From Ruminococcaceae bacterium UBA5396 (GTDB taxonomy: Bacteria > Bacillota > Clostridia > Oscillospirales > Acutalibacteraceae), in contig DHOG01000189.1 of assembly GCA_002410715.1 (NCBI GenBank), forward strand, positions 1 through 7,928: 7,928 nucleotides of DNA, read 5' to 3'. The stretch's first letter is position 1; the number at the start of each line of letters is the position of its first letter. A program made the position numbers and the translations under genes. The notes under the pieces are model-generated. The model was not told the origin of the DNA. It ran no database searches and worked only from the letters and a program-made list of their open reading frames with translations. Below are positions 1-5,496 of this stretch, one piece after another.

Positions 1-25
1 GCGAAGTTGCGGTAGACAACTTCGC
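1..25. promoter_or_regulatory. Perfect 9-bp dyad at the predicted start point of a leftward promoter
   Basis: GCGAAGTTG (1-9) and CAACTTCGC (17-25) are perfect inverted repeats around a 7-nt centre. The minus-strand promoter at 31-59 would start transcription near base 24, so the dyad lies on or just after +1. That fits a repressor operator or a 5' stem on the leftward mRNA. It could instead be a terminator for a rightward gene beyond the left edge, but no T-run follows it (next bases GATATATTAT). Arms and position are seen; the role is inferred. Confidence 0.45.
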
Positions 26-30
26 GATAT

Positions 31-59
31 ATTATACCACAGGTGTTGAATTATGTAAA
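31..59 (-). promoter_or_regulatory. Sigma-A promoter reading leftward out of the window
   Basis: On the minus strand, TTTACA (54-59) is followed after exactly 17 nt by TATAAT (31-36). The -10 is perfect and the -35 matches TTGACA at five of six positions, at optimal spacing. Transcription would start near base 24 and leave the window at base 1, so the gene served is not visible. It is divergent from the importer operon. Confidence 0.6.
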
Positions 60-135
60 TTATTTACTCTGTATTTATCTGCAAGTTTCTGATGCAGCGG
101 CAGCTTTTAAATGGCTGGAGGGAAAGAGTAAATAA
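60..135 (+). other. Three-way-junction-like inverted repeat, possible structured RNA
   Basis: TTATTTACTCT (60-70) is perfectly complementary to AGAGTAAATAA (125-135). The enclosed stretch can form two small hairpins: CTGCA/TGCAG (79-83 with 93-97) and CAGCT/GGCTG (101-105 with 113-117, one G-U pair). The result is a closed multi-branch fold, followed 28 nt later by a strong terminator. No known riboswitch class was recognised. It may be a small RNA, an orphan leader, or a decayed palindromic insertion. No good plus-strand promoter is visible upstream. Confidence 0.35.
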
Positions 136-163
136 CGTGGCGTAACATTACTTAAAAACGACA

Positions 164-220
164 AAACGAAAAGCTTGTAACCTACCGCGACTATGGTTAC
201 AGGCTTTTCGTTTGTTTTTG
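164..220 (+). terminator. Strong Rho-independent terminator upstream of the importer promoter
   Basis: AAACGAAAAGCTTGTAACC (164-182) pairs with 195-213 over 19 positions, with one U-G wobble at 175/202 and a 12-nt loop. A T-rich tail (TTTGTTTTTGT) follows. The wobble pairs only in the plus-strand RNA, and the T-run also lies on that side, so it should act rightward. It separates anything transcribed from the left from the znu-like operon, whose promoter lies just downstream. Confidence 0.75.
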
Positions 221-252
221 TATAATTCTTTCTATTTTTATCCATATTCTTC

Positions 253-280
253 TTGACAAACCTAGTGAAAGCAGTATACT
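253..280 (+). promoter_or_regulatory. Sigma-A promoter of the metal importer operon
   Basis: TTGACA (253-258), a 16-nt spacer and TATACT (275-280) give a consensus -35 and a near-consensus -10. Transcription should start near base 287, leaving a leader of about 40 nt before the ATG at 329. Zinc importers of this kind are usually repressed by Zur or another metal sensor when metal is plentiful. I could not identify a convincing Zur, MntR or AdcR box here, so the regulator is unknown. Confidence 0.75.
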
Positions 281-328
281 TTTTATTATTGCAACTCGTT
301 CTTATTAAGGCTTGGAGGTTGATTGTAA

Positions 329-1282
329 ATGACATATGGCTACAACGAAAGGCTTGGAATCGTAGCAGGAATTATGCTGCTGCTGGTTTTCGCAGCTGTG
401 CTGATAACCGTCCTGTCAGGCATATCCCACCAAGATGAGAAAAGGGTGCAGATTGTTGCTTCGTTTCTGCCTGTATATAACGCGGCGATTCAGGTTACAG
501 ACGGCGTAGAAGGGGTCGAAGTGAAAAATCTGGTCCCGCCACAGAACGGTTGTCTGCATGATTACCAGCTTACGCCTGAAAATGTGATTGCCCTCTCAAA
601 AGCCGATGCACTTATAATAAACGGAGCGGGCGCCGAAAGCTTTCTGGGTGATCTGCATTCCCAATATGCCGATTTGAAGGTGATTGACACCTCCGAAGGA
701 ATCGCGTTGCTTGAAGGAATTCACCATCATCATCATGAAGATGAAGAAGAGGAACATGAGGAAATCATAAATGAGCACATCTGGACAGGCCCCTCCAATT
801 ATATAAAACAGATTGAAAATCTTCGCGACCAGCTGATACGCCTAGATCCAGTACATGCCCATCAATACCGCGCAAATGCTGAGAATTATATTGCCGAAAT
901 TGAGACGGTGAAAGCCGAGCTTGCCGAGGCGGCATCCTCTCTCCCCACAAAGAACTGTATTATTTTCCATGACTCCCTTGCTTATTTTGCAAGGGAACTG
1001 GGCTTTAACATTCTCGCCTCCCTATCGACCGGCGAAGAATCGGTGCTTTCCGCCTCCGAGCTTGCCGAGGCTGTAAAAACGGCAGCGCTTGCCGACAAAA
1101 TTCTTCTAATTTATGACGACCAGTATCATACCGAATATGCCTCTGTCGCACAGGAAGCGTCATTCAGCAGGACGCTGAGACTCAACATGGCGGTAGCAAG
1201 CAGCACCCAAGGAACGGATGACGTATGGCTGGATGCAATGCGGGCAAATATCCAGATTTTAAAGGATACCGACGGTGATTAA
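329..1282 (+). CDS. znuA: Metal (probably zinc) ABC transporter substrate-binding protein, ZnuA/AdcA-like
   Basis: Cluster A-I binding protein of 317 aa that captures a divalent metal outside the membrane and passes it to the permease encoded downstream. The start at 329 is preceded by TTGGAGG (312-318) at good spacing. Residues 10-32 are strongly hydrophobic, followed by a mature-like start near 40 (VQIVASFLPVY). Likely metal-binding histidines are H77 (CLHDYQLTP), H150 (NEHIWTGP) and H214 (FHDSLAYFAREL). Between the first two, residues 132-145 form a His/Glu/Asp-rich loop (HHHHHEDEEEEHEE), a hallmark of zinc-specific members. Two oddities: there is no lipobox cysteine, so it may be held by an uncleaved N-terminal helix rather than a lipid anchor; and N286 appears to lie where relatives often carry an acidic ligand. 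Zinc is inferred from the loop; manganese or another metal is not excluded. Confidence 0.88.
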   Translation: MTYGYNERLGIVAGIMLLLVFAAVLITVLSGISHQDEKRVQIVASFLPVYNAAIQVTDGVEGVEVKNLVPPQNGCLHDYQLTPENVIALSKADALIINGAGAESFLGDLHSQYADLKVIDTSEGIALLEGIHHHHHEDEEEEHEEIINEHIWTGPSNYIKQIENLRDQLIRLDPVHAHQYRANAENYIAEIETVKAELAEAASSLPTKNCIIFHDSLAYFARELGFNILASLSTGEESVLSASELAEAVKTAALADKILLIYDDQYHTEYASVAQEASFSRTLRLNMAVASSTQGTDDVWLDAMRANIQILKDTDGD

Positions 1283-1337
1283 TATATGGCTGTTTCCAAT
1301 GAGTAATCTGCCCAATTTTACCTGAAAGGATGAGAAA

Positions 1338-2060
1338 ATGGCCTCCTGTGGTATGCACTGCCTGAAAATACAGCATATCTCTGTTACGATCGGAGAAAAT
1401 GTTCTGCTTCGCGATATTAATATGCACGCCCACTGTGGAGAATTGACGGCTGTAATCGGTCGCAACGGCGCCGGGAAATCCACGCTGCTGAAAGCCATAC
1501 TGGGGGAAATTACCCATGCGGGAAAGGTCGAGTTCAGCGGTCACGACGGCGTTCCGGTGAAAAGACTGCGAATTGGCTATGTGCCGCAGTCTCTCTCGGT
1601 GGATTCCGGCACTCCCGCAACCGTATATGATATGCTCGTCTCATTTACATCCAGCTATCCTGTTTTCCTGCCCCGCCGCCCCAAAACCGTAAGGATGCTG
1701 CGTGAGCATCTCGCTTCCTTCAATGCAGCCCCGCTTCTAAACAAAAAGCTGGGGCAGCTTTCGGGCGGTGAGCTACAGCGGGTACTGCTTGCCGCGGCGA
1801 CGTTGCCCAAGCCTGATCTTCTGTTGTTGGACGAGCCTGTTTCCGGCGTCGATCATGCAGGTCTCCAGCTTTTTTACCGGATTCTGGGCAACCTGAAGGA
1901 AACCTGCGACATGGCAATCGTTCTTGTGTCGCACGATCTTGATTTTGTACGGCGGTATGCTGATCATGTTCTTCTGCTGGATCGGGGAGTTCAAACGCTG
2001 GGCACCCCAAATCAAGTGTTCGCCAGTGAAACATTCCGAAGGGCATTCCCTGCCGAGTAG
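1338..2060 (+). CDS. znuC: Metal ABC transporter ATP-binding protein, ZnuC-like
   Basis: Cytoplasmic ATPase of 240 aa that powers the importer. All nucleotide-binding motifs are intact: Walker A GRNGAGKST (41-49), Q-loop Q84 (GYVPQ), signature LSGGE (141-145), Walker B LLLLDE (161-166), D-loop SGVD (169-172) and switch H199 (VLVSHD). Length is usual for the ZnuC/MntB family. The start at 1338 has GAAAGGA seven bases upstream; a second in-frame Met at residue 6 is possible but has no better site. It begins 55 bases after the binding-protein gene with no terminator between, so the two are probably co-transcribed. Substrate cannot be read from the ATPase; the zinc call comes from the neighbouring binding protein. 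Confidence 0.92.
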   Translation: MASCGMHCLKIQHISVTIGENVLLRDINMHAHCGELTAVIGRNGAGKSTLLKAILGEITHAGKVEFSGHDGVPVKRLRIGYVPQSLSVDSGTPATVYDMLVSFTSSYPVFLPRRPKTVRMLREHLASFNAAPLLNKKLGQLSGGELQRVLLAAATLPKPDLLLLDEPVSGVDHAGLQLFYRILGNLKETCDMAIVLVSHDLDFVRRYADHVLLLDRGVQTLGTPNQVFASETFRRAFPAE

Positions 2061-2061
2061 A

Positions 2062-2081
2062 GGCGCACCTATGTGTGCGCC
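2062..2081 (+). other. Small GC-rich hairpin just after the ATPase gene
   Basis: GGCGCAC (2062-2068) pairs perfectly with GTGCGCC (2075-2081) across a 6-nt loop, starting two bases after the stop codon. The tail (CGGTTTATGG) has no T-run, so it is a poor intrinsic terminator. It may attenuate transcription or protect the upstream mRNA end. Confidence 0.4.
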
Positions 2082-2111
2082 CGGTTTATGGCGTGAATAG
2101 TAGAAGAATAT

Positions 2112-2217
2112 CTCCCTCAGTCGCCTGCGGGCGACAGCTCCCTCTAAGAGGGAGCTGGGATAAGCCTCCTTATGAGATAAACCTCCCTCTGTGAGGGAGG
2201 TGGAGTGACGGAGGGAG
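2112..2217. repeat. MITE-like palindromic element inserted between ATPase and permease genes
   Basis: The ends CTCCCTCAGTC (2112-2122) and GACGGAGGGAG (2207-2217) are inverted repeats with one mismatch. They are flanked by direct TAT copies (2109-2111 and 2218-2220) that could be a target duplication. Inside are three hairpins: GTCGCC/GGCGAC (2120-2125 with 2130-2135), AGCTCCCTCT/AGAGGGAGCT (2136-2145 with 2147-2156) and ACCTCCCTC/GAGGGAGGT (2181-2189 with 2193-2201). No coding capacity is present. From memory, elements with CTCCCTC...GAGGGAG ends are common between genes in Oscillospiraceae-type Clostridia. The insertion widens the gap inside the importer operon and may fold in the mRNA. Confidence 0.7.
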
Positions 2218-2280
2218 TATTAAGGGAAATGACATTTTGGCAAGACTAGAACCCTTGCAAACGAAAGGACATAAATTACT

Positions 2281-3099
2281 ATGAACGAATTGCTGACCGG
2301 CTGGTGGCAATATGAATTTATGCGAAATGCCTTCCTGGCTGTTGTTTTGATTATGCCCCTGTTTACAATGCTCGGCACAATGGTAGTAAGTAACGGCATG
2401 GCATTTTTTTCGGATGCGCTGGGTCACTCTTCTCTGACCGGCGTAGGTGTCGGAATCATACTGGGTATGTCTGAATACAGGCCGACAATGATTGCGTTTG
2501 CTATCGTATTTGCTCTTATGATGAACCGAATCCGCAATTCGCGCTTGACCTCCACCGATACGGTGATTGGCGTATTCTCGTCATGCGGTGTAGCGCTTGG
2601 TCTTGTGCTTCTTTCACGTGGCGGCAGCTTCTCCAGATACCAGAGTCTGCTGATCGGTGACATTCTCAGTATAACAAAAGGGGAAATTGTTGTTTTAGCC
2701 ATTACCCTGGTTGTGGTATTTGCGCTATGGCTGATTTGCTTTAATAGCTTCAATGCCATCAGCATCAATCCCTCTCTTGCAAAAACCAAGGGAATTCCTG
2801 TCCGCCTGCTTGACGATTTGCTTGTTGTAATTATAGCCGTGGTTGTCATGATGGCAATTCATTGGGTGGGACTGCTGCTCATCAACGCAATGCTGATCCT
2901 TCCTGCGGCGGCTGCCCGTCAAGTTGCTCGCAGTACACGCAGCTACCTAATTCTAACACTGATATTTGGTCTTTTTTCCGGTCTGCTTGGACTGTGGTTC
3001 TCGTTTCTGAATTCCTTTGCTGCAACAGGCCCGATGATTGTTTTGATTGCAGGTATTCTTTTCTTTGCAACCTTTACACTTCGGGACAGCAAGCAATGA
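2281..3099 (+). CDS. znuB: Metal ABC transporter permease, ZnuB-like
   Basis: Integral membrane channel of the importer, 272 aa, a usual length for the ABC-3 permease family. It is hydrophobic throughout, with roughly seven to nine membrane segments (for example 15-36, 47-61, 69-81, 95-111, 133-153, 180-215, 222-243 and 249-266). Family-typical stretches are visible: SNGMAFFSDALGHSSLTGVG near residue 37 and GLLLINAMLILPAAAARQVA near residue 197, the latter in the region that contacts the ATPase in this family. The start at 2281 has GAAAGGA (2263-2269) at 11 nt. It lies 220 bases after the ATPase gene because of the palindromic element. No terminator or clear promoter is seen in that gap, so expression probably continues from base 287. 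Confidence 0.9.
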   Translation: MNELLTGWWQYEFMRNAFLAVVLIMPLFTMLGTMVVSNGMAFFSDALGHSSLTGVGVGIILGMSEYRPTMIAFAIVFALMMNRIRNSRLTSTDTVIGVFSSCGVALGLVLLSRGGSFSRYQSLLIGDILSITKGEIVVLAITLVVVFALWLICFNSFNAISINPSLAKTKGIPVRLLDDLLVVIIAVVVMMAIHWVGLLLINAMLILPAAAARQVARSTRSYLILTLIFGLFSGLLGLWFSFLNSFAATGPMIVLIAGILFFATFTLRDSKQ

Positions 3100-3258
3100 A
3101 TTCATATTAGATTGCAGTATCATCATAGAATTTATAAGACTCGAAACCAAAAATTGGGATAATGCCAACCATAATTCTCCGACTGTTCCCGAATTTTCCG
3201 TAATATGTTTGTACATTTAGGAAAAAATAAAACCAAAACGATGAAATGGGGCATTATT

Positions 3259-4608
3259 ATGGCAACAAAACGCGGACTTGGAAGGCGGCCGCTTGTGCGA
3301 TTGATCAGCTTCACAGTCGCTCTGATCGTTGCGCTAACAGCAACTTCAGTCACATCATATGTAATGGCAAAAGACTACCGCAGATCGATTGAGTACACAT
3401 TCCAGCGTGCTTTAAGCGAATTGACAGAATATGTGAATGATCTGAATGTCACGCTAAACAAAGGGCAGTATGCCACAACGCCCAAACAGCTTCAGGGGAT
3501 TTCCACAAAGCTCTGGCAGGACGCAGGATATGCTAAGTCCTCTTTGGCGCATCTTCCGGTCAACGAAGGCGAAATCAGCGCGACAAGTAAGTTCCTGTCG
3601 CAGGTAGGCAACTTCTGCCTGACACTGGCGGACCGTGTCTCAGAGGGTGACAGCATTACAGATGCAGATTTGGAAACGCTGGACAAGCTTTCGGATTATG
3701 CTTCGCAGGTTTCGGAACAGCTTAGACAGATGGTAAGCGATCTTGAAAGCGGAAGGTTGAAGCTGGGCGAGGTTAAAACGGAGTTTAAAAAAGAAGGGGA
3801 AGAAAAAGACACAATCACGGTTGACAGCGGTTTCAAAGAGATTGAGGAAAGCTTTACCGATTATCCCACAATGATTTACGACGGGCCGTTCTCGGATCAT
3901 ATCCTGCAGCAGCAACCCAAATTTATCAAAGGCAAAGGACAGGTGTCGGTAGATAAAGCCCTCCAAATTGCAAAAGAGGCAACCGATATTGCAACGCTGA
4001 AGCATGCCGGCGATACAAACGGTAACTTGCCGGCTTATGATTTCACATCAGAGACCACGCGGATTTCGGTAACAAAAGCCGGCGGTGTGGTGGAATATTT
4101 CCTTGACTCACGACCGGTAGGCGAACCTACCCTTTCAAACGGGGATGCCATAAAGCGGGCAGAAAAAGCTCTTGCGGACATGGGATTCAACCAGTTTAAG
4201 TATCGATATTATGCTTTGAATAGCGGCGTATTGACTGTAAATTTTGCAGCAACCCAGAACGGTGTTATTTTGTATCCCGACCTAATAAAGGTTGGAATTG
4301 CTCTGGATGACGGCAGTGTTGTCTCCTATGATGCAAAGGGGTATATCATGAACCACACCACCCGCGAATTTACGATGGCTAAGGTCTCCGAACAGGAGGC
4401 ACGTGGAATCCTAAGCAAAAGGCTTACGGTAAAATCCCATGCGATGGCGTTGGTTCCCTCAGACAGCCTTTCCGAAACCTTGTGCCACGAATTCCTTTGT
4501 GTTGGGGAAAATGATGAACAGGTTCTTGCTTATGTAAATGTGGAAACAGGAATGGAAGAACAGATATTGATTATAATAGAGGATGAGATGGGCGTTCTTG
4601 CAATGTAA
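3259..4608 (+). CDS. ypeB: Spore germination protein YpeB
   Basis: YpeB is a spore inner-membrane/cortex protein that, in Bacillus, is needed to place and stabilise the cortex-lytic enzyme SleB. The frame opens at 3205, but starting at 3259 gives 449 aa, matching the roughly 450 aa of known YpeB, and an N-terminus of basic residues followed directly by a membrane helix (about 13-35). That start has only a weak GGGG (3248-3251); in-frame ATGs at 3205 and 3241 have no better site. Residues about 36-180 form the helical N-terminal domain. About 228-449 hold three PepSY-like repeats, beginning near VSVDKALQIAKEA (228), LSNGDAIKRAEKAL (291) and VSEQEARGIL (376). The end, with NVETGMEEQIL and GVLAM, is typical of clostridial YpeB. 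No sleB adjoins it, unlike the usual sleB-ypeB pair. It follows znuB by 159 bases with no terminator between; no forespore sigma-G promoter was convincing. Confidence 0.88.
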   Translation: MATKRGLGRRPLVRLISFTVALIVALTATSVTSYVMAKDYRRSIEYTFQRALSELTEYVNDLNVTLNKGQYATTPKQLQGISTKLWQDAGYAKSSLAHLPVNEGEISATSKFLSQVGNFCLTLADRVSEGDSITDADLETLDKLSDYASQVSEQLRQMVSDLESGRLKLGEVKTEFKKEGEEKDTITVDSGFKEIEESFTDYPTMIYDGPFSDHILQQQPKFIKGKGQVSVDKALQIAKEATDIATLKHAGDTNGNLPAYDFTSETTRISVTKAGGVVEYFLDSRPVGEPTLSNGDAIKRAEKALADMGFNQFKYRYYALNSGVLTVNFAATQNGVILYPDLIKVGIALDDGSVVSYDAKGYIMNHTTREFTMAKVSEQEARGILSKRLTVKSHAMALVPSDSLSETLCHEFLCVGENDEQVLAYVNVETGMEEQILIIIEDEMGVLAM

Positions 4609-4678
4609 GATGTTTTGCAGCACTGCCTATGGAAGAAGCGATTGCGGGCCAACAATTACGGCTCGCCAGGCCACCGAC

Positions 4679-4703
4679 AAAGCCCGCCGAAACGGCGGGC
4701 TTT
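4679..4703. terminator. Bidirectional terminator between the convergent ypeB and BofC-like genes
   Basis: AAAGCCCGCCG (4679-4689) and CGGCGGGCTTT (4693-4703) form a perfect 11-bp stem with a 3-nt loop. A-T pairs at the base give a short U-run on either strand. It lies 70 bases past the ypeB stop and about 95 bases past the stop of the opposing small gene. The U-tracts are short, but the stem is very stable. Confidence 0.75.
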
Positions 4704-4727
4704 GTGTATAAAAAATCAAAATATTTA

Positions 4728-4791
4728 GTAGGGCGGATTCCATATCCGCCCGCATGATAGACACCATATTTAATGATGTAGGGGCGGATGG
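4728..4791. repeat. Pair of GTAGGG(G)CGGAT intergenic repeat units
   Basis: GTAGGGCGGAT (4728-4738) runs into a perfect inverted copy, ATCCGCCC (4744-4751), forming an 8-bp stem over a 5-nt loop. A second unit, GTAGGGGCGGAT (4778-4789), lies 40 bases on and lacks its inverted partner, apparently truncated beside the stop of the minus-strand gene. GTAGGGGCGG...CCGCCC elements are, from memory, dispersed repeats in several clostridial genomes. Read on the minus strand, the hairpin followed by a T-rich run (ATTTTGATTTTTT) would also serve as that gene's terminator. Confidence 0.6.
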
Positions 4792-4797
4792 CTGGTA

Positions 4798-5163
4798 TTA
4801 GCTTGTATAATCCTCTAAAAGAGAATTCAGCATTTTTTCATCATAGACCTCAATCCCCTGTCTCAGCCGTTGCTGCTCTTCTTCCGGCAGGGACGATATA
4901 TACACTTCATAAACCTGATCCGGAGTTGTGACAGGAGGAGTAAAAACAGCAAGCTTATCTTCCCATGATCCAATAATAAATAGCGGCACTGCAGTCGCGG
5001 AAGTCGTTGTATTTATGCTTGTTGAAGTTGTTGTCTCTTTGGTAGTCAAAGGGGACGCTTCGGAGGTATCCGGTTGATTAAGCCTGCGGCTAAGCGCCCA
5101 CACACCAACCGCAAGAATAAGTACACCCGCCGCCGCGATAGCGCCGATTGCCCGCCTGTCCAT
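4798..5163 (-). CDS. Small membrane-anchored protein with BofC C-terminal-like domain
   Basis: A 121-aa protein with a short basic N-terminus, one membrane helix (about residues 5-24), a Thr/Ser-rich linker (about 33-58, many TTT and STS runs) and a compact C-terminal domain (about 63-121). The domain carries WEDKLAVF, then VYEVYISSLPEEEQQRLRQG, then a Leu-Leu-Glu-Asp-Tyr end. This pattern resembles the BofC C-terminal domain, found in the B. subtilis sporulation checkpoint protein BofC and in many small clostridial proteins of unknown role. The match is from memory of the family. The N-terminal half does not look like full BofC, so function should not be transferred. The start is preceded by GGGAAAGG on the minus strand (5174-5181). 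It is convergent with ypeB and divergent from the PBP gene. The domain probably lies outside the membrane, reached by the flexible linker. Confidence 0.7.
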   Translation of the reverse strand: MDRRAIGAIAAAGVLILAVGVWALSRRLNQPDTSEASPLTTKETTTSTSINTTTSATAVPLFIIGSWEDKLAVFTPPVTTPDQVYEVYISSLPEEEQQRLRQGIEVYDEKMLNSLLEDYTS

Positions 5164-5230
5164 AATTTAACCAACCTTTCCCGCAAGACGGCATGTTATC
5201 AACATCATTACATTTATAAACCGTCACGTA

Positions 5231-5236
5231 ATTATA
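5231..5236 (-). promoter_or_regulatory. Possible -10 element of the BofC-like gene
   Basis: TATAAT reads on the minus strand here, 67 bases upstream of the ATG. No recognisable TTGACA lies 16-18 nt further upstream (the sequence there is A-rich), and no extended TGn precedes it. The stretch also does not fit the sigma-E, -F or -G consensus well. It may be an activator-dependent promoter or chance in an AT-rich gap. Confidence 0.25.
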
Positions 5237-5344
5237 CAACATAATTCTAATATCTCTTTTTATTATTTCCATATTTAAGTATATTTATACACGAATATTC
5301 CAATTTCAAGGGGAATCTGTTGGATAATATTACAGAATTGACAT

Positions 5345-5371
5345 TTGACAATTCGTCTATTCTGCTATAAG
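5345..5371 (+). promoter_or_regulatory. Sigma-A-type promoter of the PBP gene, extended -10
   Basis: TTGACA (5345-5350) is followed by TGCTATAAG, an extended -10 with hexamer TATAAG (5366-5371), at 15-nt spacing; a shifted TAAGAT (5368-5373) gives 17. A second TTGACA lies immediately upstream (5338-5343). Transcription would start near 5378, giving a leader of about 120 nt. Confidence 0.55.
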
Positions 5372-5496
5372 ATAATGATGCGTTTTGAATGGGTCAATAT
5401 TCCTATGGTATGGCTGAATTCCGCTTTTCTGTGATGAAATTTCGAGTTTGTTAATCAATAATATTCGATCATATAGCAAAGGAGGCGGGTGGAAGA

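Larger units (their letters stand above)
5164..5496. other. AT-rich divergent intergenic region
   Basis: This 333-base gap separates the minus-strand BofC-like gene from the plus-strand PBP gene. It is much more AT-rich than the genes around it. It holds a possible minus-strand -10, a good plus-strand promoter and the PBP ribosome binding site. No ORF with coding character, no strong hairpin and no repeat is evident. The last 120 bases are an untranslated leader for the PBP mRNA if the predicted promoter is right. Confidence 0.6.

Noticed and set aside
60..135. Hammerhead ribozyme: CTGATG (89-94) and GAAA (122-125) flank the stems, and T70-A125 would be the closing pair.
   Set aside because: The base after the closing U is G71, which is not permitted at the cleavage site. 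CTGATG is followed by C instead of A, and no stem I can form between 72 and 88.
136..156. Zur-box-like CGTAA..ATTAC (141-151) upstream of the zinc importer.
   Set aside because: The half-site spacing is shorter than in the Bacillus Zur consensus, the outer bases do not match, and it lies about 100 bases upstream of the predicted promoter beyond a terminator.
253..438. 61-codon plus-strand ORF overlapping the importer promoter and the znuA start.
   Set aside because: It covers the -35/-10 elements and overlaps the clearly coding znuA frame; it has no ribosome binding site or protein-like character.
2424..2849. 141-codon minus-strand ORF within the permease gene.
   Set aside because: It is a shadow of the plus-strand membrane protein gene, whose family motifs and ribosome binding site are clear.
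3100..3258. Sigma-G promoter for ypeB (CATAATT at 3170 and CATATTA at 3103 resemble the -10).
   Set aside because: Neither has a GHATR-type -35 at 17-18 nt upstream.
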